Source: Bacillota bacterium
GTDB lineage: Bacteria; Bacillota; Clostridia; Christensenellales; SZUA-584
Length of the DNA: 33,330 bases
Assembly: GCA_023436115.1 (NCBI GenBank)
Contig: JAEZKQ010000019.1
Coordinates: 1-33,330, forward strand
Reading direction: 5' to 3'
Below the pieces are notes generated by a model that saw only the letters and a list, made by a program, of their open reading frames with translations, did no database searches and had not been told where the DNA came from. Below, piece after piece: positions 8,569 through 17,571 of the stretch; within the stretch, counting starts at the first letter, position 1; each line of letters starts with the position of its first letter. Both the position numbers and the translations under genes were made by a program.

Positions 8569-8617
8569 AGTTATCGCTGTCTATGCAAACCCCTCGCAAC
8601 CCAATGAGGGGATAACT
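8569..8617 (-). promoter_or_regulatory. Structured leader before rpsL (stem-bulge-stem)
   Basis: On the minus strand AGTTATC (8611-8617) can pair with GATAACT (8569-8575), enclosing a hairpin CCCCTC (8606-8611)/GAGGGG (8590-8595) with a 10 nt loop. The G at 8611 is shared, so one helix loses a pair. A 14 nt single-stranded bulge, TTTGCATAGACAGC, lies on the 3' side only. The closing strand ends a few bases before AAAGGAGG of rpsL. No T-run follows, so it does not look like a terminator; a translational control element is possible. Confidence 0.5.
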
Positions 8618-8628
8618 CTTAAGACCAT

Positions 8629-8877
8629 CTATTTCAAGATACCGGCACACGCACTTCCCACTTCAATCCCACAGGCGCTGCCAATCTGATGCATCGTCAG
8701 AGACATATCTTTAGGAATACGGTGCTTGTTACACTCGCTGACCAGCATTTTTATGATGTCCTCATCCGCATCTTTGGCGATATAAACCTTCTCCAGTGTG
8801 CCCAGACGCGCACAGCGCAGGACTTGCTTTAAGCCTGCTACCCTTTTTTGTGCGGATAGCTCATGCAACACACTCAA
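8629..8877 (-). CDS. L7Ae/L30e family ribosomal protein-like (YbxF type)
   Basis: This 82-residue protein has the L7Ae/L30e/S12e/Gadd45 fold: an N-terminal LKQVLRCARLGTLEKVYIAKDAD (in part, VLRCARLG then VYIAKDAD), then the helix-strand unit IKMLVSECNKHRIP and a C-terminal GIEVGSACAG. Bacillus homologues YbxF/YlxQ bind kink-turn RNA, and ybxF likewise sits between rpoC and rpsL. The start is TTG, chosen because GGAGG sits 8 bp upstream. It is the first gene of the str transcription unit, driven by the promoter at 8927-8955. Its RNA target here is unknown. Confidence 0.88.
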   Translation of the reverse strand: MSVLHELSAQKRVAGLKQVLRCARLGTLEKVYIAKDADEDIIKMLVSECNKHRIPKDMSLTMHQIGSACGIEVGSACAGILK

Positions 8878-8926
8878 ATTTTAACCTCCATGACGGATAA
8901 AGCCCTCCAAAAAAGCAAGCAGAGCC

Positions 8927-8955
8927 ATTTTAACACCAGCAAAAATACTTGTCAA
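8927..8955 (-). promoter_or_regulatory. Consensus promoter of the L7Ae-rpsL-rpsG-fusA-tuf unit
   Basis: On the minus strand TTGACA (8950-8955) and TAAAAT (8927-8932) are separated by exactly 17 bp. Predicted start is near 8920, leaving a leader of about 43 nt before the TTG of the L7Ae-like gene. It lies between the membrane-protein gene and the str genes, so these can be transcribed independently of rpoBC. Confidence 0.85.
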
Positions 8956-8983
8956 TCCTTAGTCTGTAAGGGTTCAAATAAAT

Positions 8984-9715
8984 TTACTCAGCCTTTTTTT
9001 CTATACTTATGCCCAAGTCGCTGAGTTTTTTTAGCATGGGCTTTTTGTTGAATATCAAACGGGATACCATTCCTTCATCCTGAACTGTAAACCAGCCATC
9101 GCGCTTCATCTGTGCACAGGCCGGTATTTCAAAAATACTGAACCGGGTCACAGAACTCTTTGCCTTCACATACATTGCGGATAAGACCTTGCCTGAGATA
9201 TAACCCAGCAGCACACCAACCAGTATCACCGCATAGGGCAAAACAGCATTCCCGTTAACCGAAGGTAAAAAGCAAAGGGCAATCGCAATTCCAAGAAATA
9301 TCAGCATCATGATCCATTTTAGTGACTCTGCCACACGGAAATTATGACGGCAGCTCTTGCATATTGATATGGATATGGGGAGCAGCGACCCGATCTTTTG
9401 CCTGACTTTCTTTCCGATACCAAAGAACATACCGCGTTTGCTTTCCGGCTCACTATGCCCAAGGTCGATCATGCCGTAAGTTACGCGTTTTTGCGGCTTA
9501 CCTGTGCAAAAACAGCATTCTTCTGCCTGCAGGCTGTCAAAGTCCTCTGGCAACAGTGAAAGCATGACCTCGAAATCAGACAACATCTTGTTGGCTTCGG
9601 ATGTATCTTTTACACTATTGATATAACAGTCTGCGCAGTCTTTACTCAGCCATTTACATAAGTTGCTGTCTGATACAGCACAATTTCCATTTTTCGGCAC
9701 CTTCTCCCCCCCCAA
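8984..9715 (-). CDS. Unrecognised Cys-rich protein with two membrane helices
   Basis: I do not recognise this 243-residue protein. The N-terminal third has a cysteine pattern Cys12, Cys20, Cys27, Cys30. Next come Cys67, Cys68 and Cys70, and later Cys119-x2-Cys122 (ICKSCRHNF); CxxC-type pairs separated like this suggest a zinc ribbon. Two hydrophobic segments follow, about 134-150 and 157-176, and then a soluble C-terminus. It starts 8 bp after the rpoC stop and is likely co-transcribed with rpoBC. The start is uncertain: TTG at 9715 has no ribosome site, while GTG at 9700 follows GGGGGGAG at only three bases. A run of eight G (9706-9713) lies between them. No function is assigned. Confidence 0.75.
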   Translation of the reverse strand: MGGEKVPKNGNCAVSDSNLCKWLSKDCADCYINSVKDTSEANKMLSDFEVMLSLLPEDFDSLQAEECCFCTGKPQKRVTYGMIDLGHSEPESKRGMFFGIGKKVRQKIGSLLPISISICKSCRHNFRVAESLKWIMMLIFLGIAIALCFLPSVNGNAVLPYAVILVGVLLGYISGKVLSAMYVKAKSSVTRFSIFEIPACAQMKRDGWFTVQDEGMVSRLIFNKKPMLKKLSDLGISIEKKAE

Positions 9716-9722
9716 TTAACAA

Positions 9723-12700
9723 CTATAGCAGTTCAGCGCTCAGTTCTGCCGGATCATCGTAACCATCCAGCAATGCGCTTTTATATCTTGCATTATGCGT
9801 TTCCAAATCCGGCGCGATATCCTCATTGAGTATGTTTTTAATCACGTCGATGTTTCTGTAGCGTTTCATGCCCGTACCGGCAGGTATCAACTTACCGATG
9901 ATGACATTTTCCTTGAGGCCCAGCAGCGGATCAGATTTTCCCTTAATCGCAGCTTCCGTGAGCACCCTTGTTGTTTCCTGGAACGAAGCCGCCGACAGGA
10001 ACGAGTCTGTTGCCAGAGATGCCTTGGTAATACCCAAAAGCACACGTTTGGCTGTTGCGGGTTTCTTACCGTCACGGATCATACGCTCATTCTCGGAGTC
10101 AAAGTGATAAATATCCACCAAAGAACCCGGGAGCAGATCCGTATCACCCGCATCTTCGATTTTACACTTTTTGAGCATCTGTCGAATGATAACCTCAATA
10201 TGCTTATCGGAAATCTCCACGCCCTGCAGTCGGTAAACCATCTGGACCTCTTTCAAGAGGTAGGCCTGAACACCTTTTGCGCCTTTTATCTTCAAGATAT
10301 CGTTCGGATTGATGGAACCTTCAGTCAGTTCGTCGCCCGCTTCGATCACATCGCCGTCCTTCACCTTGACACGCGAACCGAACGGTATGGAATATACTTC
10401 CGCCTGTCCATCCTCACTTGTCACGGTAATTTCCTGCTTCTTGCGATTGTCGCCAACCGACACAACGCCGGCTATCTCGCTGATAACCGCAAGGCCTTTT
10501 GGCTTTCTGGCTTCGAAAAGCTCTTCGACACGGGGCAGACCATGCGTGATGTCTTCACCCGCAACACCGCCCGTATGGAATGTACGCATGGTGAGCTGTG
10601 TACCCGGCTCACCGATCGACTGAGCTGCAATGATACCCACCGCTTCGCCGATACTGACGGTCTTTCCGGATGACATATCCGCGCCATAGCACTTGGAGCA
10701 TACACCGTGCTGTGTTTTACAGGTGAGCACTGAGCGGATGTGAGCGCCCTTGATGCCGGCCGCTTCAATACGACGGCAATGGTCATAACTAATCATTTCG
10801 TTCGCATGAACGATGATTTCATTTGTTTTGGGGTCCACGATATCCGCAGCGGCATAACGTCCGCCTATTCTGTCAATGAACGGCTCGATAATTTCTTTGC
10901 CTTCTATAACATCTTCAACCCAGACGCCTCTTATCGGATCGCCTTCTTTTAAGCAGTCGTTTTCTCGCACGATGACATCTTGGCTGACGTCCACAAGACG
11001 ACGCGTTAAATAACCGGAGTCAGCTGTTCGAAGCGCCGTATCGGCAAGACCTTTACGCGCACCGTGCGTGGAGATAAAGAACTCAAGAACGGTCAGGCCT
11101 TCGCGGAAATTCGCACGGATCGGAATCTCAATAATTTCACCGGACGGGTCCGCCATGAGGCCGCGCATGCCCGCCAACTGACGGATCTGGTTGGTAGACC
11201 CTCTCGCGCCCGAGTTCGCCATCATGTATACCGGGTTGAAGGAACTAAGACCGTCCATCAACGCATCGGTGACGAGGTTTGTGGTATCCGCCCAAACCTT
11301 AATAACATTTTCTTTTCTTTCTTTATTTGTTAAGAAGCCTCTTTTAAACTTCTTCTCAATTTCTACAACCTTTTCTTCAGCGTTGCGGATATACTCCGCC
11401 TTGGCCTCGGGTATCACGATATCACTCACGCTGATCGTGATTGCGCCGACTGTGGAATAATGGAATCCAAGACGCTTGATATCATCCAGCATAGCAGCCG
11501 TTTTTGTTTCGCCGTGTTTCCTGTAACAGAAATCCACGATCTTTCCAAGCTGCTTTTTCCCCACAAGGAAGTCAATCTCCAGCAGGAATTCGCTGTCCGG
11601 CTGAGATCTATCCACAAAGCCTAAATTCTGAGGAATGGCTTCGTTGAATATGATACGTCCCGGCGTTGTCGTGAGTATGCGGCTGCGCTTTTCTCCGTTG
11701 ATTGTTTTTGTGAAGCGCACGTTAACCATAGCCTGTAAGGCAATTTTGCCGGTCTGATACGCGATGACCGCTTCTTCGGGAGACGAGAAATACTCGCCCT
11801 CACCCAGCGCGCCTTCGCGATGTATGGTCAGGTAATAACTGCCGATAACCATATCCTGCGTGGGGCTGACAACCGGTTTACCGTCCTGCGGTTTTAAAAT
11901 ATTGTTCGCAGCAAGCATCAGGAAGCGGCACTCAGCCTGCGCCTCCACCGACAGTGGCACGTGAACAGCCATCTGGTCACCGTCGAAGTCCGCGTTGTAA
12001 GCGGTACAAACGAGCGGATGCAGCTTTAACGCCTTACCCTCGACGAGGACGGGCTCGAATGCCTGTATGCCAAGACGGTGCAGCGTGGGGGCGCGGTTTA
12101 ACAGCACGGGGTGGTCTTTGATGACCGTTTCCAGCACGCCCCAAACCTCGGGCCGGACGCGCTCCACCATGCGTTTTGCACTTTTAATATTATGAGCCAA
12201 GCCGTCTTCCACCAGCTTTTTCATCACGAAAGGCTTGAACAGCTCCAGCGCCATCTCCTTAGGCAGACCGCACTGGTACATTTTCAGATCGGGACCCACA
12301 ACGATAACACTTCGGCCCGAGTAGTCAACGCGCTTGCCCAGCAGGTTCTGACGGAACCGGCCTTGTTTGCCGCGCAGCATATCCGACAGAGACTTAAGCG
12401 GTCTGTTGCCGGGGCCCGTCACCGGGCGCCCGCGGCGGCCGTTGTCAATCAGCGCATCCACAGCTTCCTGAAGCATACGCTTTTCGTTTCTTACAATAAT
12501 ATCCGGCGCGCGCAGCGCAAGCAGCCTGTTGAGTCGGTTGTTGCGGTTGATCACGCGGCGGTAAAGATCGTTCAGATCGCTCGTCGCAAACCGTCCGCCG
12601 TCCAGCTGAACCATCGGGCGCAGTTCCGGCGGGATGATCGGTATGCAGTCAAGTATGATCCACTCAGGCTTGTTGCCCGACTGACGGAAAGCCTCAACCA

Positions 12701-13337
12701 CCTCAAGCCTTTTGATGGCGCGGACGCGCTTCTGGCCGGTGGCGTTTTCCAGCTCTTTTTTAAGTTCGCGAGACGTCTTGTTAAGGTCTATCTTTTTAAG
12801 CAAATCCTTGACGCCTTCTGCGCCCATCTTTGCGATAAAAGCATCATCGCCGTACTTTTCCTGGCATTCACGCAATTCTTTATCATTAAGAAGCTGTTTA
12901 TATTCCAGCGGCGTATTACCCGGGTCAATCACCACGAACGAAGCAAAATAAAGCACCTTTTCCAGATCACGCGGTGACATATCAAGAAGAAGTCCCATCC
13001 GTGACGGTATGCCCTTAAAATACCAGATATGCGAAACAGGCGCTGCCAGCTCGATGTGCCCCATGCGCTCACGACGCACCTTTGCACGCGTTACCTCAAC
13101 ACCGCACTTGTCGCAGATTATGCCCTTATAGCGCACGCGCTTATAGCGCCCGCAGTGGCATTCCCAATCCTTTGTCGGCCCAAAAATGCGTTCGCAAAAT
13201 AAGCCGTCTTTCTCAGGCTTGAGCGTACGGTAGTTGATGGTTTCCGGCTTTTTCACCTCACCTCTGGACCACTCCCTGATTTTCTCAGGGGACGCTAAGC
13301 CAATCTGAATGGAATCAAAATTGCCAAGTTCGAACAA
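9723..13337 (-). CDS. rpoC: DNA-directed RNA polymerase subunit beta'
   Basis: This 1204-residue large polymerase subunit carries the catalytic Mg site NADFDGD (448-454), the N-terminal zinc ribbon (Cys60, Cys62, Cys75, Cys78), the bridge helix and trigger loop region (SIGEPGTQLTMRTFHTGG), and the second zinc site CKTQHGVCSKCYG. The length matches Firmicutes RpoC without the large lineage insertions of proteobacteria. The start is TTG, supported by AGGAGAG eight bases upstream and the standard N-terminus LFELGNFDSIQIGLASP. It follows rpoB by 39 bp in the same operon. Confidence 0.98.
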   Translation of the reverse strand: MFELGNFDSIQIGLASPEKIREWSRGEVKKPETINYRTLKPEKDGLFCERIFGPTKDWECHCGRYKRVRYKGIICDKCGVEVTRAKVRRERMGHIELAAPVSHIWYFKGIPSRMGLLLDMSPRDLEKVLYFASFVVIDPGNTPLEYKQLLNDKELRECQEKYGDDAFIAKMGAEGVKDLLKKIDLNKTSRELKKELENATGQKRVRAIKRLEVVEAFRQSGNKPEWIILDCIPIIPPELRPMVQLDGGRFATSDLNDLYRRVINRNNRLNRLLALRAPDIIVRNEKRMLQEAVDALIDNGRRGRPVTGPGNRPLKSLSDMLRGKQGRFRQNLLGKRVDYSGRSVIVVGPDLKMYQCGLPKEMALELFKPFVMKKLVEDGLAHNIKSAKRMVERVRPEVWGVLETVIKDHPVLLNRAPTLHRLGIQAFEPVLVEGKALKLHPLVCTAYNADFDGDQMAVHVPLSVEAQAECRFLMLAANNILKPQDGKPVVSPTQDMVIGSYYLTIHREGALGEGEYFSSPEEAVIAYQTGKIALQAMVNVRFTKTINGEKRSRILTTTPGRIIFNEAIPQNLGFVDRSQPDSEFLLEIDFLVGKKQLGKIVDFCYRKHGETKTAAMLDDIKRLGFHYSTVGAITISVSDIVIPEAKAEYIRNAEEKVVEIEKKFKRGFLTNKERKENVIKVWADTTNLVTDALMDGLSSFNPVYMMANSGARGSTNQIRQLAGMRGLMADPSGEIIEIPIRANFREGLTVLEFFISTHGARKGLADTALRTADSGYLTRRLVDVSQDVIVRENDCLKEGDPIRGVWVEDVIEGKEIIEPFIDRIGGRYAAADIVDPKTNEIIVHANEMISYDHCRRIEAAGIKGAHIRSVLTCKTQHGVCSKCYGADMSSGKTVSIGEAVGIIAAQSIGEPGTQLTMRTFHTGGVAGEDITHGLPRVEELFEARKPKGLAVISEIAGVVSVGDNRKKQEITVTSEDGQAEVYSIPFGSRVKVKDGDVIEAGDELTEGSINPNDILKIKGAKGVQAYLLKEVQMVYRLQGVEISDKHIEVIIRQMLKKCKIEDAGDTDLLPGSLVDIYHFDSENERMIRDGKKPATAKRVLLGITKASLATDSFLSAASFQETTRVLTEAAIKGKSDPLLGLKENVIIGKLIPAGTGMKRYRNIDVIKNILNEDIAPDLETHNARYKSALLDGYDDPAELSAELL

Positions 13338-13376
13338 ATAATTTCTCTCCTCTCGTATATGCCAAAAAACTATTTA

Positions 13377-16300
13377 CTATTCTCTGTCGTTATCGTAATC
13401 ATCATCAAATAAGCTGTCATCATCATCAATCAAGCCATCGAGAGATTCGATTTCTATATCGTCAAACTGGTCGTCGCTATATCTCTTCTTGTCGTAATCG
13501 TTCTCGTAGTAACCGTCTTTTTCATCGTCGTCGTCACTGTCGATACCGTCAAGATCTCCGTCGATATCAAGATCGTCATCATCAAAATCGTCATCGTCAA
13601 AGTCTTCATCAACACGGCTGCTGCGGCTTACAACAGCTTTGTCAATATCGATGTCGATATCATCCAGCGCATCCAGTTCGGGCACATCCAACTCGTCAAA
13701 GCTGATGTTAGAGAAGTCGTCTTCACGCACTTTTTCACTGCGTTTGTCAGACATTTCTCTTTCCGTGCCTTCAATGTTCACTTCCAGACCGGCGATATCA
13801 TCATCCACGCTTTCCTTAATGGCGATCTCTTCACCCACATCGCCGAGCACTTTGACATCGAGCGCCAACGACTGCATTTCTTTGATAAGCACCTTAAACG
13901 ACTCCGGGACGCCCGGCTCGGGTATGTTCTCACCCTTCACGATCGCTTCGTAGGTTTTCACACGGCCCACCACGTCGTCCGACTTCACAGTCAAGATCTC
14001 CTGCAATGTATTGGCCGCACCATATGCTTCCAGTGCCCACACTTCCATTTCACCGAAACGCTGTCCGCCAAATTGGGCTTTACCGCCAAGCGGCTGCTGC
14101 GTGACCAATGAATAAGGACCTGTGGAACGGGCATGTATCTTATCGTCCACAAGATGGTGGAGCTTTAATATGTACATATAACCGACTGTCACGCGGTTTT
14201 CAAACGGCTCGCCGCTGCGGCCGTCATAAAGCACGGTTTTGCCGTCCGGCTCCATCCCAAGCTGTTTAAAGAGGTTCATAATATCTTCTTCTGTCGCACC
14301 GTCGAAAACAGGCGTTGCAATACGCCATCCCATCGCTCTGGCCACATAGCCAAGATGTACCTCGAGCACCTGGCCGATATTCATACGCGAAGGCACGCCC
14401 AGCGGATTCAGAACGATATCCAGCGGTGTACCGTCCGGCAGGAACGGCATATCTTCCACAGGCAGTATCCGTGAAATAACGCCCTTATTGCCATGACGTC
14501 CGGCCATTTTGTCGCCTACGGATATCTTGCGTTTCTGAGCGATGTAGCAGCGCACCAGCTTGTTAACACCGGCAGTCAGCTCATCCTTGTTCTCACGTGT
14601 GAAAACCTTTATATCCACAACGATACCTTCTTCACCGTGCGGCACGCGCAGCGAGGTATCCCTGACTTCACGGGCTTTTTCACCAAATATGGCACGCAGC
14701 AGGCGTTCCTCGGCGGTCAGTTCCGTTTCGCCCTTGGGTGTCACTTTGCCGACAAGTATATCACCAGCACGCACTTCGGCGCCGATGCGGATAATGCCGC
14801 GCTCGTCAAGATTTTTGAGCGCGTCTTCACCCACGTTGGGAATATCGCGTGTGATCTCCTCAGGACCCAGCTTGGTATCGCGCGCTTCGGCTTCGTAGCC
14901 TTCAATATGGATAGACGTGAACACGTCATCACGAACCAAACGCTCGCTGATGAGTATCGCGTCTTCGTAGTTGTATCCTTCCCATGTCATAAACCCGACC
15001 AGTACGTTTCGTCCCAGCGCAAGCTCGCCTGATTCGGTAGACGGTCCGTCGGCTATAATATCGCCCTTTTTGACCTTCTCTCCTGTTCTCACTGTGGGGT
15101 ACTGATTCGTGCATGTGCCCTGATTCGAACGGGAGAACTTGATCAGCTTGTATTCTCTGACCTGCTTTTCTTCCTGAATCAGAATTCTGTCAGACGATAC
15201 GCTCTTAACGATACCGTCTTCATATGCAAGTACCACGGCGCCTGAATCCTGAGCCGCTTTATGTTCCATGCCTGTGCCCACAATCGGTGCCTCAGGCTTA
15301 ACCAAAGGCACAGCCTGACGCTGCATGTTGGAACCCATGAGCGCACGGTTCGCGTCGTCGTTCTCAAGGAACGGTATCAGCGCCGTCGCGACTGAGACAA
15401 CCTGCTTCGGTGACACGTCCATAAGGTCAACCTCGTCACGCGACACTTCAACGATTTCTTCCTGCCTGCGCGACATAACACGGCTGCGCTTAAAGTTGCC
15501 GTCTTCGCCAATCGGTTCGTTGGCCTGTGCCACCACATATTTGTCTTCTTCATCCGCTGTCAGATAGACGATCTCATCGGTAACGGTTTTATTTTCTTTA
15601 TCGATCACCCGATAAGGCGATTCGATGAAGCCATATTCGTTAATACGCGCGTAGGTAGACAGCGATCCGATAAGGCCGATGTTCGGACCTTCAGGCGTCT
15701 CGATCGGGCACATACGTCCATAGTGCGTATGGTGAACGTCACGCACGTCAAACGATGCGCGCTCACGGTTAAGACCGCCGGGTCCCAAAGCAGACAAACG
15801 ACGTTTGTGTGTGAGCTCCGCCAGCGGATTCGTCTGATCCATGAACTGTGAAAGCTGTGATGACCCGAAGAATTCCTTTATGGCTGCCGTCACCGGACGG
15901 ATATTGATGAGGTTCGAGGGTGTGGCCACGTCCATATCCTGTATTGACATACGTTCACGTACAACGCGTTCCAGTCTTGAAAGGCCGACGCGAATCTGGT
16001 TTTGCAGCAGCTCACCCACGCTGCGCAGACGCCTGTTTCCCAAGTGGTCAATGTCGTCTGTATGCCCAAGGCCGTATTTAAGTCCAATCTGATAACTCAT
16101 AGAAGCCATAATGTCATCGACGATGATATGCTTAGGTATGAGCTTTTCAATATTGTTCTTCAGCTGTTTCTTGAGTGTTTCTTCATCACTGCCGAACTCG
16201 GCCAGTATCGCCTTGAATGTGGGGAAATGAACCTTTTCATTGATACCCACGCTTAAGGGATCAAACGACAAAAGGCTGTTAACACGCACGAAATTGTTAC

Positions 16301-17309
16301 CGAGCACCTTGACCTCGGTCTCGCCAATCTGCAGCGTTACACTGTTGATACCCGCTTCTTCGATCTGTATGGAAACGTCTCGGGAAATAATTTCTCCCTT
16401 AGCCACCAGCAGTTCGCCGTCTTCAGAAACGATGTTCTCGGCACTCCTCTGGCCTTCAATTCTGTCCGCGATCGAGAGCTTCTTATTATATTTATAACGG
16501 CCGACTCTTGCTAGGTCATACCGTCTCGGGTCAAAAAACAAAGAGTCAATAAGCATCCGCGCACTTTCAACAGTCGGCGGTTCGCCCGGACGCAAACGGC
16601 GGTAGATCTCAATAAGACCATCCTCAACGCTCTGCCCGCCATCCTTTTTAAATGTTGCCTGAAGGAAATCCTCGTCGCCGAAAAGATCGATAATCTGCTG
16701 ATTGGTTCCGCAGCCCATCGCGCGCATCAGCACTGTCATGGGCAGTTTTCTTGTTCTGTCCACGCGTACCCAGTAGCAATCATTGCTGTCCGTTTCATAT
16801 TCGAGCCACGCACCGCGGTTAGGAATCACTGTGGCGCTGTAGAGCTTTTTACCCGATTTATCGATCTGTACATCAAAATAAACACCGGGGCTACGCACAA
16901 GCTGGCTGACGATGACGCGCTCGGCACCGTTTATGATGAATGTGCCCTTTTCGGTCATGAGCGGGAAATCTCCCATAAACACTTCCTGCTCTTTCATTTC
17001 CCCTGTTTCCTTATTAATAAGGCGCACCACAACTTTTAACGGCGCAGCGTAATTAACGTCTCTTTCTTTGCATTCTTCGACGGTGTATTTTGGTTTGTTT
17101 TCGAGATAGTAATCGATAAATTCGAGTATCAGATTCTCAGAATAGTCGGTTATGGGTGAAATATCATTGAGCACCTCACGGAGGCCAACCTCTAAAAAGG
17201 AATTGTATGAGTTCTTTTGGATCTCGATTAGATCCGGCATATCCAGGACTTCTTCGATCTTCGAAAAGCTCATCCTGCTTCGTTTTCCAAAATTGACTTC
17301 ATGCACCAT
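13377..17309 (-). CDS. rpoB: DNA-directed RNA polymerase subunit beta, acidic C-terminal extension
   Basis: This 1310-residue subunit contains all usual blocks: the N-terminal KIEEVLDMPDLIEIQKNSY, the rifampicin pocket GSSQLSQFMDQTNPLAELTHKRR then SALGPGG (wild type; the Ala in NPLAE is normal in Firmicutes), the ETPEGPNIGL block, and the DNA-clamp end EMEVWALEAYGAANTLQE (in part). The core ends near SLALDVKVL at about residue 1155. A further 155 residues follow, the last 115 of which contain 46 Asp and form an acidic, probably disordered tail. The gene starts its own transcription unit, with no rplJ or rplL upstream; the preceding gene is a diaminopimelate decarboxylase. Confidence 0.97.
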   Translation of the reverse strand: MVHEVNFGKRSRMSFSKIEEVLDMPDLIEIQKNSYNSFLEVGLREVLNDISPITDYSENLILEFIDYYLENKPKYTVEECKERDVNYAAPLKVVVRLINKETGEMKEQEVFMGDFPLMTEKGTFIINGAERVIVSQLVRSPGVYFDVQIDKSGKKLYSATVIPNRGAWLEYETDSNDCYWVRVDRTRKLPMTVLMRAMGCGTNQQIIDLFGDEDFLQATFKKDGGQSVEDGLIEIYRRLRPGEPPTVESARMLIDSLFFDPRRYDLARVGRYKYNKKLSIADRIEGQRSAENIVSEDGELLVAKGEIISRDVSIQIEEAGINSVTLQIGETEVKVLGNNFVRVNSLLSFDPLSVGINEKVHFPTFKAILAEFGSDEETLKKQLKNNIEKLIPKHIIVDDIMASMSYQIGLKYGLGHTDDIDHLGNRRLRSVGELLQNQIRVGLSRLERVVRERMSIQDMDVATPSNLINIRPVTAAIKEFFGSSQLSQFMDQTNPLAELTHKRRLSALGPGGLNRERASFDVRDVHHTHYGRMCPIETPEGPNIGLIGSLSTYARINEYGFIESPYRVIDKENKTVTDEIVYLTADEEDKYVVAQANEPIGEDGNFKRSRVMSRRQEEIVEVSRDEVDLMDVSPKQVVSVATALIPFLENDDANRALMGSNMQRQAVPLVKPEAPIVGTGMEHKAAQDSGAVVLAYEDGIVKSVSSDRILIQEEKQVREYKLIKFSRSNQGTCTNQYPTVRTGEKVKKGDIIADGPSTESGELALGRNVLVGFMTWEGYNYEDAILISERLVRDDVFTSIHIEGYEAEARDTKLGPEEITRDIPNVGEDALKNLDERGIIRIGAEVRAGDILVGKVTPKGETELTAEERLLRAIFGEKAREVRDTSLRVPHGEEGIVVDIKVFTRENKDELTAGVNKLVRCYIAQKRKISVGDKMAGRHGNKGVISRILPVEDMPFLPDGTPLDIVLNPLGVPSRMNIGQVLEVHLGYVARAMGWRIATPVFDGATEEDIMNLFKQLGMEPDGKTVLYDGRSGEPFENRVTVGYMYILKLHHLVDDKIHARSTGPYSLVTQQPLGGKAQFGGQRFGEMEVWALEAYGAANTLQEILTVKSDDVVGRVKTYEAIVKGENIPEPGVPESFKVLIKEMQSLALDVKVLGDVGEEIAIKESVDDDIAGLEVNIEGTEREMSDKRSEKVREDDFSNISFDELDVPELDALDDIDIDIDKAVVSRSSRVDEDFDDDDFDDDDLDIDGDLDGIDSDDDDEKDGYYENDYDKKRYSDDQFDDIEIESLDGLIDDDDSLFDDDYDNDRE

Positions 17310-17323
17310 AAGTTTTTAATCCA

Positions 17324-17346
17324 CTCTCCTGTTATGCAAAATAACA
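17324..17346 (-). promoter_or_regulatory. Hairpin overlapping the rpoB Shine-Dalgarno
   Basis: On the minus strand TGTTAT-TTTGC-ATAACA (17330-17346) forms a 6 bp stem with a 5 nt loop. Its last A is the first base of AGGAGAG (17324-17330), the rpoB ribosome site, 14 bases before the ATG. The leader from the predicted start is about 185 nt. Folding could affect initiation; no T-run argues against termination. Confidence 0.4.
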
Positions 17347-17503
17347 TTATGACATTTTCAAGATGAAGGCACTCGCTGATTATTCCCGTAACAGGGCCAT
17401 AATATACCGCAATTTTCCACGACACCTGCTAAAACACTACCCACATCCTCGTCGGCAAAATAAGAGACTCCCCCCTATAATGAGCACGCTAATGCAATAT
17501 AAC

Positions 17504-17532
17504 ATATTACTATAACCATATACCCTTGTCAA
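17504..17532 (-). promoter_or_regulatory. Consensus promoter of rpoBC
   Basis: On the minus strand TTGACA (17527-17532) and TAATAT (17504-17509) are separated by 17 bp. The predicted start is near 17497, giving a leader of about 185 nt. It lies 40 bp after the stop of the decarboxylase gene. This makes rpoB the first gene of its unit. Confidence 0.85.
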
Positions 17533-17571
17533 CAAGAAAAAAGCATGGTTCTTAAATGGTTTACAAAAAGT

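Noticed and set aside
12111..12977. A 288-codon open frame opposite rpoC, and similar ones opposite rpoC 5' and fusA
   Set aside because: Antisense to conserved subunit coding sequence, with no promoter, ribosome site or domain; treated as shadows.
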